Position numbers and translations under genes: made by a program. Shown here piece by piece: positions 8,253-21,335 of a stretch of 64,000 nt of DNA; within the stretch, counting starts at the first letter, position 1, and each line of letters opens with the position of its first letter. The DNA is from Sphingomonas sp. SUN019 (GTDB lineage: Bacteria; Pseudomonadota; Alphaproteobacteria; Sphingomonadales; Sphingomonadaceae): the NCBI RefSeq assembly GCF_024758705.1, contig NZ_CP096971.1, forward strand, positions 2,633,501 through 2,697,500, given 5' to 3'. The notes beneath the pieces are model-generated. The model saw nothing but the letters and a program-made list of their open reading frames with translations, ran no database searches and was not told the DNA's origin.

Positions 8253-8914
8253 CGGGCGAGTTTCGGGAAAGCCGCGCGGAATGCCGCGACCTTCGGCTTG
8301 TCGAAGCGCACGATATAGGGGTGCGTCGGGTTCCGGTCGAAGAAGTCCTGGTGATAGGCCTCGGCAGGAAAGAACCGCCCGCTTTCCAGCTTCGTCACGA
8401 TCGCGCGCGGGTACGCCTTCGCCTGTCCGAGTTGCGCGATATAGGCCGCCGCCACCGCGCGCTGCGCGGGCGTCTGAGGGAAGATCGCCGAACGATAGCT
8501 GGGGCCGGTGTCGGGGCCTTGGCGGTTCAATTGCGTCGGATCGTGCGCGATCGAGAAATAGACGCGCAAGAGGGTGCCGTAGCTGACCTGGCGGGGATCG
8601 TAGCTGATCCTGATCGCCTCTGCATGGCGTGTCGTTTCGGTCGATACCTTGTCGTAGTTCGCGCTTGCGGCGTCGCCGCCCGCATAGCCCGAGGTGACCG
8701 ACTTCACGCCGTTCACGCGCTCGAACACCGCCTCCATGCCCCAGAAGCAGCCACCCGCGAGCACGGCAGTCTGCATCCCCGGGGCAGCGGGGACGTCGCG
8801 CGCGACCGCGGGGATCGGTACGGCGCGCTCGGCCTGCGCCAGGCTGGCCGGGAGCGCGAGCAGCGCGGCGATGCCGGTCGCCGCGGCGATTAGGGGAAGA
8901 TGCTTCATGGCCAT
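8243..8914 (-). CDS. msrA: Peptide methionine sulfoxide reductase A, exported
   Basis: The enzyme reduces methionine-S-sulfoxide in proteins. The 223-residue product has a signal peptide (about 1-28, LPASLAQA), so it acts in the periplasm. The catalytic motif GGCFWGME includes C56. The core TSGYAGG, the [20 protein letters not shown] region and [15 protein letters not shown] are all typical. No MsrB domain is fused. An internal ATG two codons after the first could be the true start. It is convergent with the Trm112-like gene and overlaps its end. Confidence 0.95.
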   Translation of the reverse strand: MAMKHLPLIAAATGIAALLALPASLAQAERAVPIPAVARDVPAAPGMQTAVLAGGCFWGMEAVFERVNGVKSVTSGYAGGDAASANYDKVSTETTRHAEAIRISYDPRQVSYGTLLRVYFSIAHDPTQLNRQGPDTGPSYRSAIFPQTPAQRAVAAAYIAQLGQAKAYPRAIVTKLESGRFFPAEAYHQDFFDRNPTHPYIVRFDKPKVAAFRAAFPKLARQG

Positions 8915-8944
8915 TATACGCGCGAGCGAAGCGTTCGGTTACAG

Positions 8945-9091
8945 TTAGCGTAGATTTGGGGCCGCGTGAATCGGTGCGCGATCGATGAGCGTCGCGGCTT
9001 CGGCGGGGTTCAGCGCGAACAGGCCGAGCGCGCCGAGCACGAAACCACCGGTGAACTGCCAGAGAAAGCTGGACTTGAGGATGCGGGGCAT
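8945..9091 (-). CDS. Small hypothetical membrane protein (48 aa)
   Basis: The ATG at 9091 has an AAAGGA ribosome site about 8 nt upstream. The product has one hydrophobic segment (FTGGFVLGALGLFAL) and a short polar tail, so it is either a single-span inner-membrane peptide or has an uncleaved signal. No family was recognised. It lies 30 nt upstream of msrA on the same strand and could be co-transcribed with it. Confidence 0.6.
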   Translation of the reverse strand: MPRILKSSFLWQFTGGFVLGALGLFALNPAEAATLIDRAPIHAAPNLR

Positions 9092-9313
9092 AAAATCGTC
9101 CTTTTCGGATCTCTCGTGTCGCCCGCAGTTACGGGCGCGATGCGTTGACGGATGCACAAACCGGCGCGCGACCGACCTGCGATGAATATGAGTTATAGGC
9201 GGGGCGAATGAACCGAAGCTGGTTTGCCCGTTCATCCTGGAGACGGATTTAGGCGCGCCGCCGCTTAGGCGAAAGATCGAAGAGCGAAAGCGATCGTTTC
9301 GGAAAACGAACCG

Positions 9314-12326
<3,013 letters not shown>

Positions 12327-12427
12327 TGCCTCGCCTGATGCCCGCCCGCGCCGCGTGCGGCAAGCGCGTTGCCCGCGGCGCTTGCCCAAGCTAGCGTCGC
12401 CGCATTCCCCCGATCTGTGGAGAAACC

Positions 12428-14353
12428 ATGCGATTTCCGATTGCCGCCGCATTGCTCGCGGCCACTGCGCTCCCCGCTCACGCTCAGGTTGCAAAGCCCG
12501 CCGCGATCACTGCCGACGGCGTGCCTGCGATCCCCGTGACGCTCGCCGAGCAGGTCCGCCCGTATCTGGAGGCGCGATCCGCCAGCGCGGTGGCGTGGAA
12601 TCCGGTCGACCGGTCGCTCCTGATCTCGACCCGTTTCGCCAATGTCGCGCAATTGCATAGCGTGCGGCAGCCGCTGGCCGATCGCCGCCAGATCACGTTC
12701 GAGGCCGACCGGATCGGCGGCGCGCGCTATTCGAAAACGGGCGACGTGCTGGTCGTCAGTAAGGACGTCGGCGGCGGCGAGTTCTTTCAGCTCTACACGC
12801 TGAAGGACGGACGGCTGACGCTGATCACCGACGGCAAGAGCCGCAATCAGTTCGGCGCGTTCAGCAAGGATGGGAAGCTGGTCGGCTACAGTTCGACGCG
12901 GCGTAACGGTACCGACAGCGACCTGTACGTTGTCGATCCACGCAATCCCAAGACCGACCGGCTGGTCGCACAGGTGAAGGGTGGGGGTTGGGGCATCGCG
13001 GACTTTGCGCCGGACGGGAAGCGCGCCGTGGTCGCGCAATATCTGTCGGTGCAGAAATCGGTGCTGTACTACCTCGATCTGGCGTCGGGAAAGATGACGC
13101 CGATCACCGATCCGGCGGCGGACGTGGCGTATGGCGACGCACATTTTGCGCCCGATGGCACGCTCTGGGTGCTGTCGGACGAGGGGTCGGACGTGCAGCG
13201 ACTGGGGACGCTAGATCCGAAGACCCGGAAATTCACCGCCGTGACGCCGGCGGCGAAATGGGATGTCGATGAATTCGCGATCGCCGAGGACGGCGGGTTC
13301 ATCGCCTATGTCGTGAACGAAGACGGCGTCGGGCGGCTGAAGCTGCTTGATCCGAAGAACGGGCAGTCGCGCGATGTGACCGGATTGCCGGTGGGTGTCG
13401 CGGGCGGGCTGGAGATCGCACCGTGGGGCGCGATCGGGCTGAGCGTCAGCTCGGCAACGGTGCCGGGCGATGCCTATTCGGTCGATCCCGCGACGCTGGC
13501 CGTGACGCGCTGGACCGAGAGCGAAACCGGGGGACTGGACCCCGCGATCAACGTCGCCGCCGAACTGGTGCAGGTGAAGAGTTTCGACGGGCAGATGGTG
13601 TCGGGATTCCTCTATCGGCCCGATCCGAAGAAGTTTCGCGGCAAGCGTCCGCTGCTGATCGACATCCACGGCGGGCCGGAGGGGCAGACGCGGCCGAGTT
13701 TCCGCGGGGCGGCCAATTACTATCTCAACGAACTCGGCATCGCCCTGTTTTACCCGAACGTTCGTGGGTCGACCGGTTACGGCAAGCGCTTCGTCAGCCT
13801 CGACAACGGGCCGTTCAAGCGCGAGGATTCGTTGAAGGATATCGGCGCGTATCTGACGGCGCTGAAGAAGGATCGCGGGATCGATGCCGCGAAGATCGGG
13901 GTGCAGGGCGGCAGTTACGGCGGCTATATGTGCTACGCGTCGGCGATCCGTTATGGGGCGGAGCTGAGGGGGGCGCTGTGCACTGTCGCGATCTCCAATT
14001 TCGTGACGTTCCTGGAGAATACGCAAAGCTATCGCCGCGACCTGCGGCGGGTCGAATATGGCGATGAACGCGACGCGCAGCAAAAGGCGAAGCTGATCGA
14101 GATTTCGCCGATCACGCGCGTGAAGGAACTGAAGATCCCGCTGCTGGTCGTGACGGGCGCGAACGATCCGCGCGTGCCGAAATCGGAGGCGGACCAGATG
14201 GTCGCGGCGGTGCGCGCGAACGGCGGCGCGGCCTGGCATCTGGTCGCGGCGGATGAGGGGCATGGCTATGCCAAGAAGGAAAACCGGGATTATTCGACGC
14301 TGGTCGGGTTGACGTTCTGGCAGAACAATCTGCTCAGCGGGAAAACGAAGTGA
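12428..14353 (+). CDS. Secreted S9-family prolyl oligopeptidase-like peptidase
   Basis: This 641-residue serine peptidase has a Sec signal peptide (MRFPIAAALLAATALPAHA), so it is periplasmic or secreted. Residues about 50-370 look like a beta-propeller of repeated strand groups. The C-terminal alpha/beta-hydrolase domain starts near DIHGGPEGQTRP and holds the triad S496 in GGSYGGYM, D580 in GANDPRVP and H612 in EGHGY. The motif set suggests cleavage of short peptides (acylaminoacyl- or dipeptidyl-peptidase type). Its stop overlaps the next gene (GTGA). Confidence 0.9.
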   Translation: MRFPIAAALLAATALPAHAQVAKPAAITADGVPAIPVTLAEQVRPYLEARSASAVAWNPVDRSLLISTRFANVAQLHSVRQPLADRRQITFEADRIGGARYSKTGDVLVVSKDVGGGEFFQLYTLKDGRLTLITDGKSRNQFGAFSKDGKLVGYSSTRRNGTDSDLYVVDPRNPKTDRLVAQVKGGGWGIADFAPDGKRAVVAQYLSVQKSVLYYLDLASGKMTPITDPAADVAYGDAHFAPDGTLWVLSDEGSDVQRLGTLDPKTRKFTAVTPAAKWDVDEFAIAEDGGFIAYVVNEDGVGRLKLLDPKNGQSRDVTGLPVGVAGGLEIAPWGAIGLSVSSATVPGDAYSVDPATLAVTRWTESETGGLDPAINVAAELVQVKSFDGQMVSGFLYRPDPKKFRGKRPLLIDIHGGPEGQTRPSFRGAANYYLNELGIALFYPNVRGSTGYGKRFVSLDNGPFKREDSLKDIGAYLTALKKDRGIDAAKIGVQGGSYGGYMCYASAIRYGAELRGALCTVAISNFVTFLENTQSYRRDLRRVEYGDERDAQQKAKLIEISPITRVKELKIPLLVVTGANDPRVPKSEADQMVAAVRANGGAAWHLVAADEGHGYAKKENRDYSTLVGLTFWQNNLLSGKTK

Positions 14354-15015
14354 GCGCCGCACCGTCGCCGATCGGCGTAATGATCGTAACCGTCACCCCG
14401 ATCGAGCAGAATTGCACCTTGCTATGGTGTACGCGCACGATGAAGGCGGCGGTGATCGATCCGGGCGGCGACATCCCGCGGATCAAATCGGCGATCGCGC
14501 AGGCCGGGGTTACGGTCGAGAAGGTGCTGCTGACGCACGGGCATATCGATCATGCGGGGGAGGCGAAGCCGCTGGCCGACGAGCTCGGCGTAGAGATCGA
14601 GGGGCCGCATGAAGATGACCGGTTCTGGCTCGCGCGGCTGGACGAGGACGGCAAGAATTGGGGAATCCGTGGGGTGGTGTTCGAGCCCGATCGGTGGCTG
14701 GTCGACGGCGATACCGTCACGGTCGGCGACCTGACGCTCAATGTCTATCATACGCCGGGGCACACCGCAGGGCACGTGATCTTCCATCATGCGCCGTCGA
14801 AATTCGCGCAGGTGGGCGACGTGCTGTTCCAGGGTTCCGTCGGGCGGACCGATCTGCCGCAGGGCAACCACAAGCAGTTGATCGAATCGATCGTGACCAA
14901 GCTGTGGCCGCTGGGCGACGAAACCGCCTTTATCCCCGGTCATGGCAAGCCCAGTACTTTTGCGCATGAGCGGCAGTGGAATATGTTTGTGAGTGACAAG
15001 GCATTGTCGGCGTAA
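14350..15015 (+). CDS. Metallo-beta-lactamase-fold hydrolase (glyoxalase II-like)
   Basis: The 221-residue protein carries the metal motif HGHIDHAGEA and the later YHTPGHTAGHVIF and IPGHGKPST motifs of the glyoxalase II/YcbL group. It has no signal peptide. The GTG start at 14350 overlaps the S9 peptidase stop; an ATG at 14380 would remove ten weakly conserved residues. It probably hydrolyses a thioester or similar small substrate. The strong hairpin at 15045-15117 lies just downstream. Confidence 0.88.
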   Translation: MSAAPSPIGVMIVTVTPIEQNCTLLWCTRTMKAAVIDPGGDIPRIKSAIAQAGVTVEKVLLTHGHIDHAGEAKPLADELGVEIEGPHEDDRFWLARLDEDGKNWGIRGVVFEPDRWLVDGDTVTVGDLTLNVYHTPGHTAGHVIFHHAPSKFAQVGDVLFQGSVGRTDLPQGNHKQLIESIVTKLWPLGDETAFIPGHGKPSTFAHERQWNMFVSDKALSA

Positions 15016-15044
15016 TTCCTTGACGCGCTCACGCGTGAGGCGGC

Positions 15045-15117
15045 GCCAGCCCGTTGCCCCGCCCCGCCTCCGATTCAAAATACTGTTTTGAGAGGCGGGG
15101 CGGGGCAGCGGGCTGGC
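15045..15117. repeat. Long perfect-like inverted repeat between convergent genes
   Basis: A 26-nt arm (15045-15070) pairs with 15092-15117 with a single G-T mismatch. The loop itself contains TCAAAA/TTTTGA, extending the structure. It sits between the convergent MBL hydrolase and MAPEG genes. It could act as a two-way terminator or be a repeat-family member. Confidence 0.85.
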
Positions 15118-15150
15118 ATCGTCTCGGTTCGGCCTCAGCCGAACCGCAAA

Positions 15151-15594
15151 TTACGCGCTCGGCACGACCTCGACCGGCACTTCCTCGATCGTGGGCTGTT
15201 TCACCTCGGCCTGATAAGCGATCACCAGCGCCCAGCCCGCGAGGATCGCCGTCACCGCCCAGGTTCCCATCGCACCGCCAGCGCGGAACGGGTTCGGGCC
15301 TTCACGGTCCATGCCGAACGGGTGGGCGATTCGCGCGAGCACGAAGACGAATCCCAGCGCCCACAAATACGGCGAGGGCCCGCGCGCCAGTTCGATGAGC
15401 GCGATCAGGATCAGCAAGATCGGCGCATATTCGGTGAAGTTGGCGTGCGCGCGCATCCCCGACACCATCGTCGGCACACCGCCGTCGCCCATCATGACCT
15501 TTCCCGTCACGCGGCCGCGGACCAGTCGAATCGCGAGCCACAGGTTGATGATCGCGCAGGCGCCTGCGATGACGAGCGTGACGGGCAGCAGCAT
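15151..15594 (-). CDS. MAPEG-family membrane protein
   Basis: The 147-residue product has four hydrophobic segments (about 3-22, 55-75, 82-100, 108-130). The MAPEG signature region includes MRAHANFTEYAPILLILIA, followed by ARIAHPFGM. Eukaryotic members are glutathione-dependent membrane enzymes; the bacterial members are poorly characterised. It appears as a single-gene unit, convergent with the MBL hydrolase gene. Family assignment is good; substrate unknown. Confidence 0.88.
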   Translation of the reverse strand: MLLPVTLVIAGACAIINLWLAIRLVRGRVTGKVMMGDGGVPTMVSGMRAHANFTEYAPILLILIALIELARGPSPYLWALGFVFVLARIAHPFGMDREGPNPFRAGGAMGTWAVTAILAGWALVIAYQAEVKQPTIEEVPVEVVPSA

Positions 15595-15783
15595 GAGTAT
15601 TGATCCCCCTGGCGTTGATCCGCGAACGTGGCACTGGCTGGCGCGGGTTGCAACGCGGGCGATTCTCGCTATAGGCGCGTCACTTCGCGATGCGCCCGAC
15701 TGCCCGGCGCGGCCGGTGTCCGCCGGTTGCGTCCGCGGTCATTAGGGTCCATCGCACCCGCGAACAGATATCAAGGTGCCGCA

Positions 15784-15963
15784 ATGGCCGTCCCCAAGCG
15801 AAAGACTTCCCCCTCCCGCCGCGGCATGCGCCGCTCGCACGATGCGCTGTCGATCGACGCGTTTCAGGAGTGCCCGAACTGCGGCGAATTGAAGCGCCCG
15901 CACAATCTGTGTTCGGCGTGCGGCCATTATAACGGCCGTGAGGTCGTCTCGGTCGAGGGTTAA
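15784..15963 (+). CDS. rpmF: 50S ribosomal protein L32
   Basis: The 59-residue protein starts [20 protein letters not shown] and contains a zinc-ribbon-type CPNCG...CSACG pair, the form of L32 with four cysteines. It stands before plsX and fabH, the standard rpmF-plsX-fabH order that links ribosome and fatty-acid synthesis. The ATG at 15784 is the only sensible start; the longer frame upstream is not family-like. Confidence 0.97.
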   Translation: MAVPKRKTSPSRRGMRRSHDALSIDAFQECPNCGELKRPHNLCSACGHYNGREVVSVEG

Positions 15964-15995
15964 GACCCTCAAGCCTGACAGGAGTGCGTACCGCA

Positions 15996-17027
15996 ATGGC
16001 CGACAGTTCCTGGATCGCCGTCGATGCGATGGGCGGCGATGTCGGGCTTGCGGTCATGCTCGCCGGCGTTGCGCTGGCGCGGCGGCGGCATGAGGGAATG
16101 CATTTCCTGCTGGTCGGCGACGAAACCGCGATCAGCGAGGGGCTGAAGGCGCATCCGAACCTGCTGCAGAACAGCGAGATCGTCCATGCCCCCGGCGTGG
16201 TCGGATCGAGCGAGAAGGCCGGTCAGGCGATGCGCCGCGCAAAAACGACCTCGATGGGCATCGCGATCGATTGCGTGAAAAAGGGTCGCGCCGGGGCCGC
16301 AGTGTCCGCGGGCAATACCGGCGCGCTGATGGCGATGGCGAAACTATCGCTGCGCACGATGCCGGGAATCGACCGTCCTGCGCTCGCCGCGATGCTGCCG
16401 ACGCTGGGCGATAACGATGTCGTCGTGCTGGACCTAGGTGCGAATACCGAGGTCGAGGCGAAGAACCTCGTTCAGTTCGCGGTCATGGGCGCGGCCTATG
16501 CGCGCACTACGATGGACCTCGCCTCCCCCCGCGTCGCGTTGCTGAACATCGGCAGCGAGGATCAGAAGGGCACCGAGGTGATCCGCGACGCGGCGCAGGC
16601 GCTGCGTTTGGCGACGCACCTGCCGATGCGGTTCGAGGGCTTCGTCGAGGGCGACCGGCTGTCGCGCGGCGAACATGACGTGATCGTATGCGACGGCTTT
16701 TCGGGCAATATTGCGCTGAAGACGGCCGAGGGCACCGCGCGCTTTGTCGCCGATCTGCTGAAGCGCGCGTTCCGCAGTTCGGTGCGGTCCAAGATCGGAT
16801 TTCTGATCTCGCGTCCGGCCACCGAATTGCTGCGCGACCACCTCGATCCCAACAATCACAACGGCGCGGTTTTCCTGGGGCTCAACGGGCTTGTGGTGAA
16901 GAGCCACGGCGGCGCGAACGAGCGCGGGGTGGCGACCGCGATCGGTAATGCGGCGAAGATGGTGAAGGCCGATCTGGCGCGGCGTATCGCTGAAGATCTC
17001 GGCAATTTCGAGAAGCAGGCGGCATGA
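15996..17027 (+). CDS. plsX: Phosphate acyltransferase PlsX
   Basis: PlsX makes acyl-phosphate from acyl-ACP for phospholipid synthesis. The 343-residue product begins [12 protein letters not shown] and contains [13 protein letters not shown] and [14 protein letters not shown], all family hallmarks. AGGAG at 15980-15984 lies 11 nt before the chosen ATG; the GTG inside that site is an unlikely start. Its stop overlaps fabH by ATGA. Confidence 0.96.
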   Translation: MADSSWIAVDAMGGDVGLAVMLAGVALARRRHEGMHFLLVGDETAISEGLKAHPNLLQNSEIVHAPGVVGSSEKAGQAMRRAKTTSMGIAIDCVKKGRAGAAVSAGNTGALMAMAKLSLRTMPGIDRPALAAMLPTLGDNDVVVLDLGANTEVEAKNLVQFAVMGAAYARTTMDLASPRVALLNIGSEDQKGTEVIRDAAQALRLATHLPMRFEGFVEGDRLSRGEHDVIVCDGFSGNIALKTAEGTARFVADLLKRAFRSSVRSKIGFLISRPATELLRDHLDPNNHNGAVFLGLNGLVVKSHGGANERGVATAIGNAAKMVKADLARRIAEDLGNFEKQAA

Positions 17028-18004
17028 TCCGCGCGGTCCTGACGGGAACAGGCTCGGCGCTGCCGGCGCGTCGCGTGTCGAACGCCGAACTGGCGGAACA
17101 GGTCGACACCACCGACGAATGGATCGTCGAGCGCACCGGCATCCGTTTTCGCCACATTGCAGGCGAGGGTGAGACGACCGCGACGTTGGCGGTCGATGCG
17201 TGCCGCGCGGCGCTGACCGCGGCGTCGCTGGCACCGGCCGATATCGACCTGATCGTGCTGGCGACGGCGACGCCGGATCAGACCTTTCCCGCCACGGCGA
17301 CCAAGGTGCAGGCGATGCTGGGCATCGACGATTGCGTCGCGTTCGATGTGGCGGCGGTGTGTTCCGGGTTCCTGTATGCGGTGCAGGTCGCCGACAGCAT
17401 GATCCGCGCTGGCGCCGCGGAGCGCGCGCTGGTGATCGGTGCGGAAACCTTCAGCCGTATTCTCGACTGGGAAGATCGCACCACCTGCGTATTGTTCGGC
17501 GATGGCGCGGGCGCGATCGTGCTGGAGGCGCGCGAGAGCGTCGACGACGTGACCGATCCCGGCGCGCGGGGGATTCTGGCTACGAAGCTGCACGCCGACG
17601 GGCGGCACAACGATTTGCTTTACGTCGACGGCGGGCCTTCCACGACGGGTACCGTTGGGAAATTACGGATGAAGGGGCGCGAGGTCTTTCGCCATGCGGT
17701 CGTCAATCTGGCCGCGGTGATGGGCGAATCGCTCGCGCTGGCAGGTCTGACGTCGGATGACGTCGACTGGGTCGTTCCGCATCAGGCGAACGCGCGCATC
17801 CTGGATGCGACGGCGCGCAAGCTGGGTCTCGCGCCGGGAAAGGTCGTCGTTACGGTCGACCAGCACGCCAACACGTCCGCCGCATCGGTACCGCTGGCGC
17901 TCGACACCGCCGTGCGTGATGGCCGCATCAAGCCGGGGCACATCGTCGTGCTGGAGGCGATGGGCGGCGGCTTCACCTGGGGTGCGTCGGTGATCCGTTT
18001 CTGA
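17024..18004 (+). CDS. fabH: 3-oxoacyl-ACP synthase III
   Basis: FabH condenses acetyl-CoA with malonyl-ACP to start fatty-acid synthesis. The 326-residue protein has the complete triad: C113 in [11 protein letters not shown]253 in [10 protein letters not shown] and N283 in HANTSAAS. The start overlaps the plsX stop by 4 nt. Length and motifs are standard. Confidence 0.97.
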   Translation: MIRAVLTGTGSALPARRVSNAELAEQVDTTDEWIVERTGIRFRHIAGEGETTATLAVDACRAALTAASLAPADIDLIVLATATPDQTFPATATKVQAMLGIDDCVAFDVAAVCSGFLYAVQVADSMIRAGAAERALVIGAETFSRILDWEDRTTCVLFGDGAGAIVLEARESVDDVTDPGARGILATKLHADGRHNDLLYVDGGPSTTGTVGKLRMKGREVFRHAVVNLAAVMGESLALAGLTSDDVDWVVPHQANARILDATARKLGLAPGKVVVTVDQHANTSAASVPLALDTAVRDGRIKPGHIVVLEAMGGGFTWGASVIRF

Positions 18005-18095
18005 TACGCAACGAGTTTGGGGCGAAGGCTCTTTTTACGACTCGATTGAAGTGATAGACTTCAATGAGTTCAACGCGCTTCGGGGGAGCTTATCG

Positions 18096-18398
18096 ATGAG
18101 CGAGGCAGGAACATTGACGCGGGCCGATCTGGCCGAGGCGCTGCACCGTCAGGTGGGGCTGTCGCGCGCCGATTCGGGCCGGATCGTCGAACAAATCCTG
18201 GAGAAATTGTGTCACGCGCTCGCCAACGGCGAGAACGTCAAGGTGTCGGGGTTCGGCACCTTCGTGCTGCGCGACAAGGGCGAACGCGTCGGGCGCAACC
18301 CCAAGACGGGTGTCGAAGTGCCGATCGCGCCGCGACGCGTGCTGACGTTCCGCGCCAGCCAGATGATGCGCGAACGCATCGTCAACGCAGGGCAGTGA
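18096..18398 (+). CDS. ihfA: Integration host factor subunit alpha
   Basis: The 100-residue DNA-bending protein matches Ihf[19 protein letters not shown] at the start, then [25 protein letters not shown] with the beta-arm and the RVGRNPKTG motif. The ATG at 18096 has a GGGGAG site 8 nt upstream; an earlier in-frame start at 18051 adds 15 unrelated residues. It is followed by a MerR gene in a GTGA overlap, an order common in alphaproteobacteria. Any IHF-dependent promoter (see 32797) would use this protein. Confidence 0.95.
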   Translation: MSEAGTLTRADLAEALHRQVGLSRADSGRIVEQILEKLCHALANGENVKVSGFGTFVLRDKGERVGRNPKTGVEVPIAPRRVLTFRASQMMRERIVNAGQ

Positions 18399-18745
18399 CC
18401 GACGCCGAGACCAAAGCCGCCGGCGCGTTCCGGACCATCGGCGAGGTCTCGAAATCGACGGGGCTGCCGCAGCACGTCCTGCGTTACTGGGAAACCCGAT
18501 TTCCGCAGCTGAAGCCGCTGACGCGGGCCGGTAACCGGCGATATTATCGGCCCGAGGATGTCGCGTTGATCGCGCGGATCGACCGGTTGCTGAATAGCGA
18601 CGGGTATACCGTAAAGGGCGTCCAGAAATTGCTGGCCAGCGAAGGCAAAGGCGGGGGCGGCAGCGAGCCAATTGTTGCGCCGACAGCCCGCGATCCGTTG
18701 CGCACGATCCGCGACCGCCTGAAGACTGCCCTCGACGCGGACTAA
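18395..18745 (+). CDS. MerR-family transcriptional regulator
   Basis: This 116-residue protein opens with the GTG at 18395, overlapping the ihfA stop. The helix-turn-helix region is [22 protein letters not shown], followed by [19 protein letters not shown], typical of MerR. The C-terminal part is short and has no cysteines for metal sensing, so no effector can be proposed. It forms a conserved pair with ihfA. Confidence 0.92.
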   Translation: MTDAETKAAGAFRTIGEVSKSTGLPQHVLRYWETRFPQLKPLTRAGNRRYYRPEDVALIARIDRLLNSDGYTVKGVQKLLASEGKGGGGSEPIVAPTARDPLRTIRDRLKTALDAD

Positions 18746-18799
18746 TTTGCAGCGCCTCTCCGCCCAGCCGTCGTGGGGCCGACGGGATTGGCGGACCGC

Positions 18800-20326
18800 C
18801 TATCGTTCGCGCGTCGCCGCGAAGGTCACCTTGGGGTAGCGATCGGCGATGTAGCCGACCTCCCACGCGCTTTTGGCGAGGAACACCGGGTTGCCGTCGC
18901 GATCCTTGGCCATCGCGGAGCGGTTGAGGTCGGTAAACGCCTTCAGGTCCGCCGCATCCGCTGCCGAGACCCAGCGCGCGGTTTCGAACGGCGCGGGTTC
19001 GAGCCCTGCGGCGACCTTGTATTCCGCGTCGAGCCGCGAGAGCAACACTTCTAGCTGGAGTTGGCCGACGACACCGATGATCCAGTTCGATCCGATCTCT
19101 GGATAAAAAACTTGCGTCACGCCTTCCTCGGCCATGTCGTCGAGCGCCTTGCGGAGTTGCTTGGTCTTGGTCGGATCTTTCAACTGGACGCGGCGCAGGA
19201 TTTCAGGCGCGAAATTCGGCAGGCCGGTGAAGCGTACGTCGTTGCGTTCGGACAGGGTGTCGCCGACCCGCAAGGTGCCGTGGTTGGGGATACCGATGAT
19301 GTCGCCTGGCAACGCCTCGTCCGCGACCTCGCGATTCTGCGCGAAGAACAGGATCGGCGAATGCACCGCTAGTGGCTTGCCCGATCCCGATGGCGTCAGC
19401 TTCATGCCACGTTTGAACACGCCCGAACACAGTCGCATGAAGGCGATGCGGTCGCGGTGGTTGGGGTCCATGTTCGCCTGTACCTTGAACACGAAACCGG
19501 TGACTTCGGGATTGTCGGGCGAGACGGGGGCGGGTTCGGCGGGTTGCGGGCGCGGGGGCGGGGCGTAGTCGGCGAGCGCGCCGATCAATTCGGCGACGCC
19601 GAAATCTTTCAGCGCGGAGCCGAAATAGACCGGCGTCAGGTCGCCGTGACGGTACGCTTCTGCGTCGAACGCAGCATAGCCCATTTCGGCCAGTTCCACT
19701 TCCTCGGCGAAGCGCTCTGACAGCGGCGCGTCGTCGGTCGTGCCCAGAAACGTGCGGCTGTCGCCATCGGGGCGGCTGATGCGGCGCGTCTTCAGGTCCA
19801 TTACGCCTTCAAATTCGCCGCCCATGCCGATCGGCCAGTTCATCGGGCACACGTCGAGCGCGAGCATATCCGCGATTTCGTCGAGCAGTTCGAAGATCGG
19901 GCGGCCTTCGCGATCGACCTTGTTGACGAAGGTGATGATCGGGACCGAGCGTAGGCGGCAGACCTCGAACAATTTGCGCGTCTGCGGCTCGATGCCCTTC
20001 GCGGCGTCGATCACCATCACGGCAGAATCGACTGCGGTTAGGGTGCGGTAGGTGTCTTCGGAGAAGTCCTCGTGACCCGGCGTGTCGAGCAGGTTGAAGG
20101 TGATCCCTTCGCGCTCGAACGTCATCACCGATGAGGTGACCGAGATGCCGCGCTGCTGTTCAATCTTCATCCAGTCGGACCGGGCGCGGCGGTTCTGGCC
20201 GCGCGCTTTCACTTCGCCCGCGAGATGGATCGCGCCGCCGAAGTAGAGCAGCTTTTCGGTGAGCGTGGTCTTGCCGGCGTCGGGGTGCGAGATGATCGCG
20301 AAGGTGCGGCGGGGGAAGGTGGTCAT
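18800..20326 (-). CDS. prfC: Peptide chain release factor 3
   Basis: RF3 is a GTPase that recycles RF1/RF2. The 508-residue product contains the P loop HPDAGKTTLTEKLL, the switch region GISVTSSV, DTPGHEDFSEDTYRT and the NKVDR specificity motif. The ATG at 20326 is used; an extended frame to 20392 runs into the repeat upstream and looks non-coding. Length is slightly short of the Escherichia coli protein (529). It is convergent with the merR gene. Confidence 0.93.
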   Translation of the reverse strand: MTTFPRRTFAIISHPDAGKTTLTEKLLYFGGAIHLAGEVKARGQNRRARSDWMKIEQQRGISVTSSVMTFEREGITFNLLDTPGHEDFSEDTYRTLTAVDSAVMVIDAAKGIEPQTRKLFEVCRLRSVPIITFVNKVDREGRPIFELLDEIADMLALDVCPMNWPIGMGGEFEGVMDLKTRRISRPDGDSRTFLGTTDDAPLSERFAEEVELAEMGYAAFDAEAYRHGDLTPVYFGSALKDFGVAELIGALADYAPPPRPQPAEPAPVSPDNPEVTGFVFKVQANMDPNHRDRIAFMRLCSGVFKRGMKLTPSGSGKPLAVHSPILFFAQNREVADEALPGDIIGIPNHGTLRVGDTLSERNDVRFTGLPNFAPEILRRVQLKDPTKTKQLRKALDDMAEEGVTQVFYPEIGSNWIIGVVGQLQLEVLLSRLDAEYKVAAGLEPAPFETARWVSAADAADLKAFTDLNRSAMAKDRDGNPVFLAKSAWEVGYIADRYPKVTFAATRER

Positions 20327-20341
20327 GACTGTAATCCAGAA

Positions 20342-20444
20342 CCGCTCATGCTGAGGAGGCATTGAGCTTGTCGAAATGCCGTCTCGAAGCACCGTCCTTC
20401 GAGACGCGTCTTCGACAGGCTCAGCCGCTCCTCAGGATGAGCGG
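20342..20444. repeat. Nested palindromic intergenic repeat, copy 1
   Basis: Three nested inverted repeats stack in about 100 bp. The outer arms are 20342-20358 and 20428-20444 (one mismatch). The middle arms are 20363-20375 and 20411-20423 (one mismatch). The inner arms are GTCTCGAAG (20381) and CTTCGAGAC (20397), perfect. It lies between prfC and the epimerase gene. The same three-part build is seen at 24780-24899. Confidence 0.9.
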
Positions 20445-20459
20445 ATTTGTGGTGGATCG

Positions 20460-21335
20460 CTACGGCACCAACATAACGCTCATGCCGATTCGCTTCGCAC
20501 CGCCCGGTGCGATCTCGAACACGCCGGGCTTGTCGCGGTACTCGCCGGTGTAACCTTCAGGGTCGGCGATGCCGTGCCACGGCTCGACGCAGACGAAATG
20601 TGCGCCGGGCTTCGTCCAGATGCCCAGCTTGGGCGTGTCGGGGAAGGCGATGTCGAGTTGCGGGCCGCTGCTCGCGCCATAGGTCACGCGATCGGAACGG
20701 ACGTTGCTCCAGATCAGCGCATCGTCGGCGAACAGGTCGTCGGCCAGGCGCAGCGTTCGGTTTTCGAGCGGCGAGGGGCGGTCGCCGGGGGATATCGTGC
20801 CATCGGCAGCGAGTATCTTCAGCGCGTCGGGTTCGTCCGCGACGAAGATGGTGCGGTGATCTTCCCGCGCGCGGCCATAGGGCAAGGGCCAGGCGAAGGC
20901 GGGGTGGAAGCCGAAACTGGCCGGGAGCGGGGCGTTGCCGGGGTTGTGGATCGTCACGTCGATGTGGAGCGTCGCGGCGTCGATGTGGAACGTGACCTCT
21001 AACTGGAACGCGAAGGGATAGTGCGTGCGCGTTTCGTCGCTGTCGGACAGCGTGAAGGTTGCGTTGTCGGCCGTGTGGTCGGTCAGGTCGAAGAGCGAGC
21101 GGCGGGCAAAACCGTGCTTCTTCATCGGGTATTCGCGGCCGTCGATGCGGATCGTGTCGTGCGATGGCTGGCCGACGACGGGAAACAGCAACGGCGCACG
21201 ACCGCCCCAGAAGGCCGGGTTCGCGTCGGTCATCAGTTCGCGGCCGTCGGCGTCCTTTAGCGACGACAGCTCCGCGCCGACCGGGTTGATCGCGGCGGAC
21301 AGGTGATCTGAGGCGATGGTGATCCACTCAGCCAC
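20460..21335 (-). CDS. Aldose 1-epimerase family protein (LacX-like)
   Basis: This 291-residue protein belongs to the galactose mutarotase-like fold. Landmarks are NPVGAELSSLKDADGRELM, APLLFPVVG, MKKHGFARRSLF and SFGFHPAFAWP. It starts with GTG at 21335 in an 8-nt overlap with the end of pheT, so it may be translated from the same transcript. The substrate sugar is unknown. Confidence 0.87.
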   Translation of the reverse strand: MAEWITIASDHLSAAINPVGAELSSLKDADGRELMTDANPAFWGGRAPLLFPVVGQPSHDTIRIDGREYPMKKHGFARRSLFDLTDHTADNATFTLSDSDETRTHYPFAFQLEVTFHIDAATLHIDVTIHNPGNAPLPASFGFHPAFAWPLPYGRAREDHRTIFVADEPDALKILAADGTISPGDRPSPLENRTLRLADDLFADDALIWSNVRSDRVTYGASSGPQLDIAFPDTPKLGIWTKPGAHFVCVEPWHGIADPEGYTGEYRDKPGVFEIAPGGAKRIGMSVMLVP

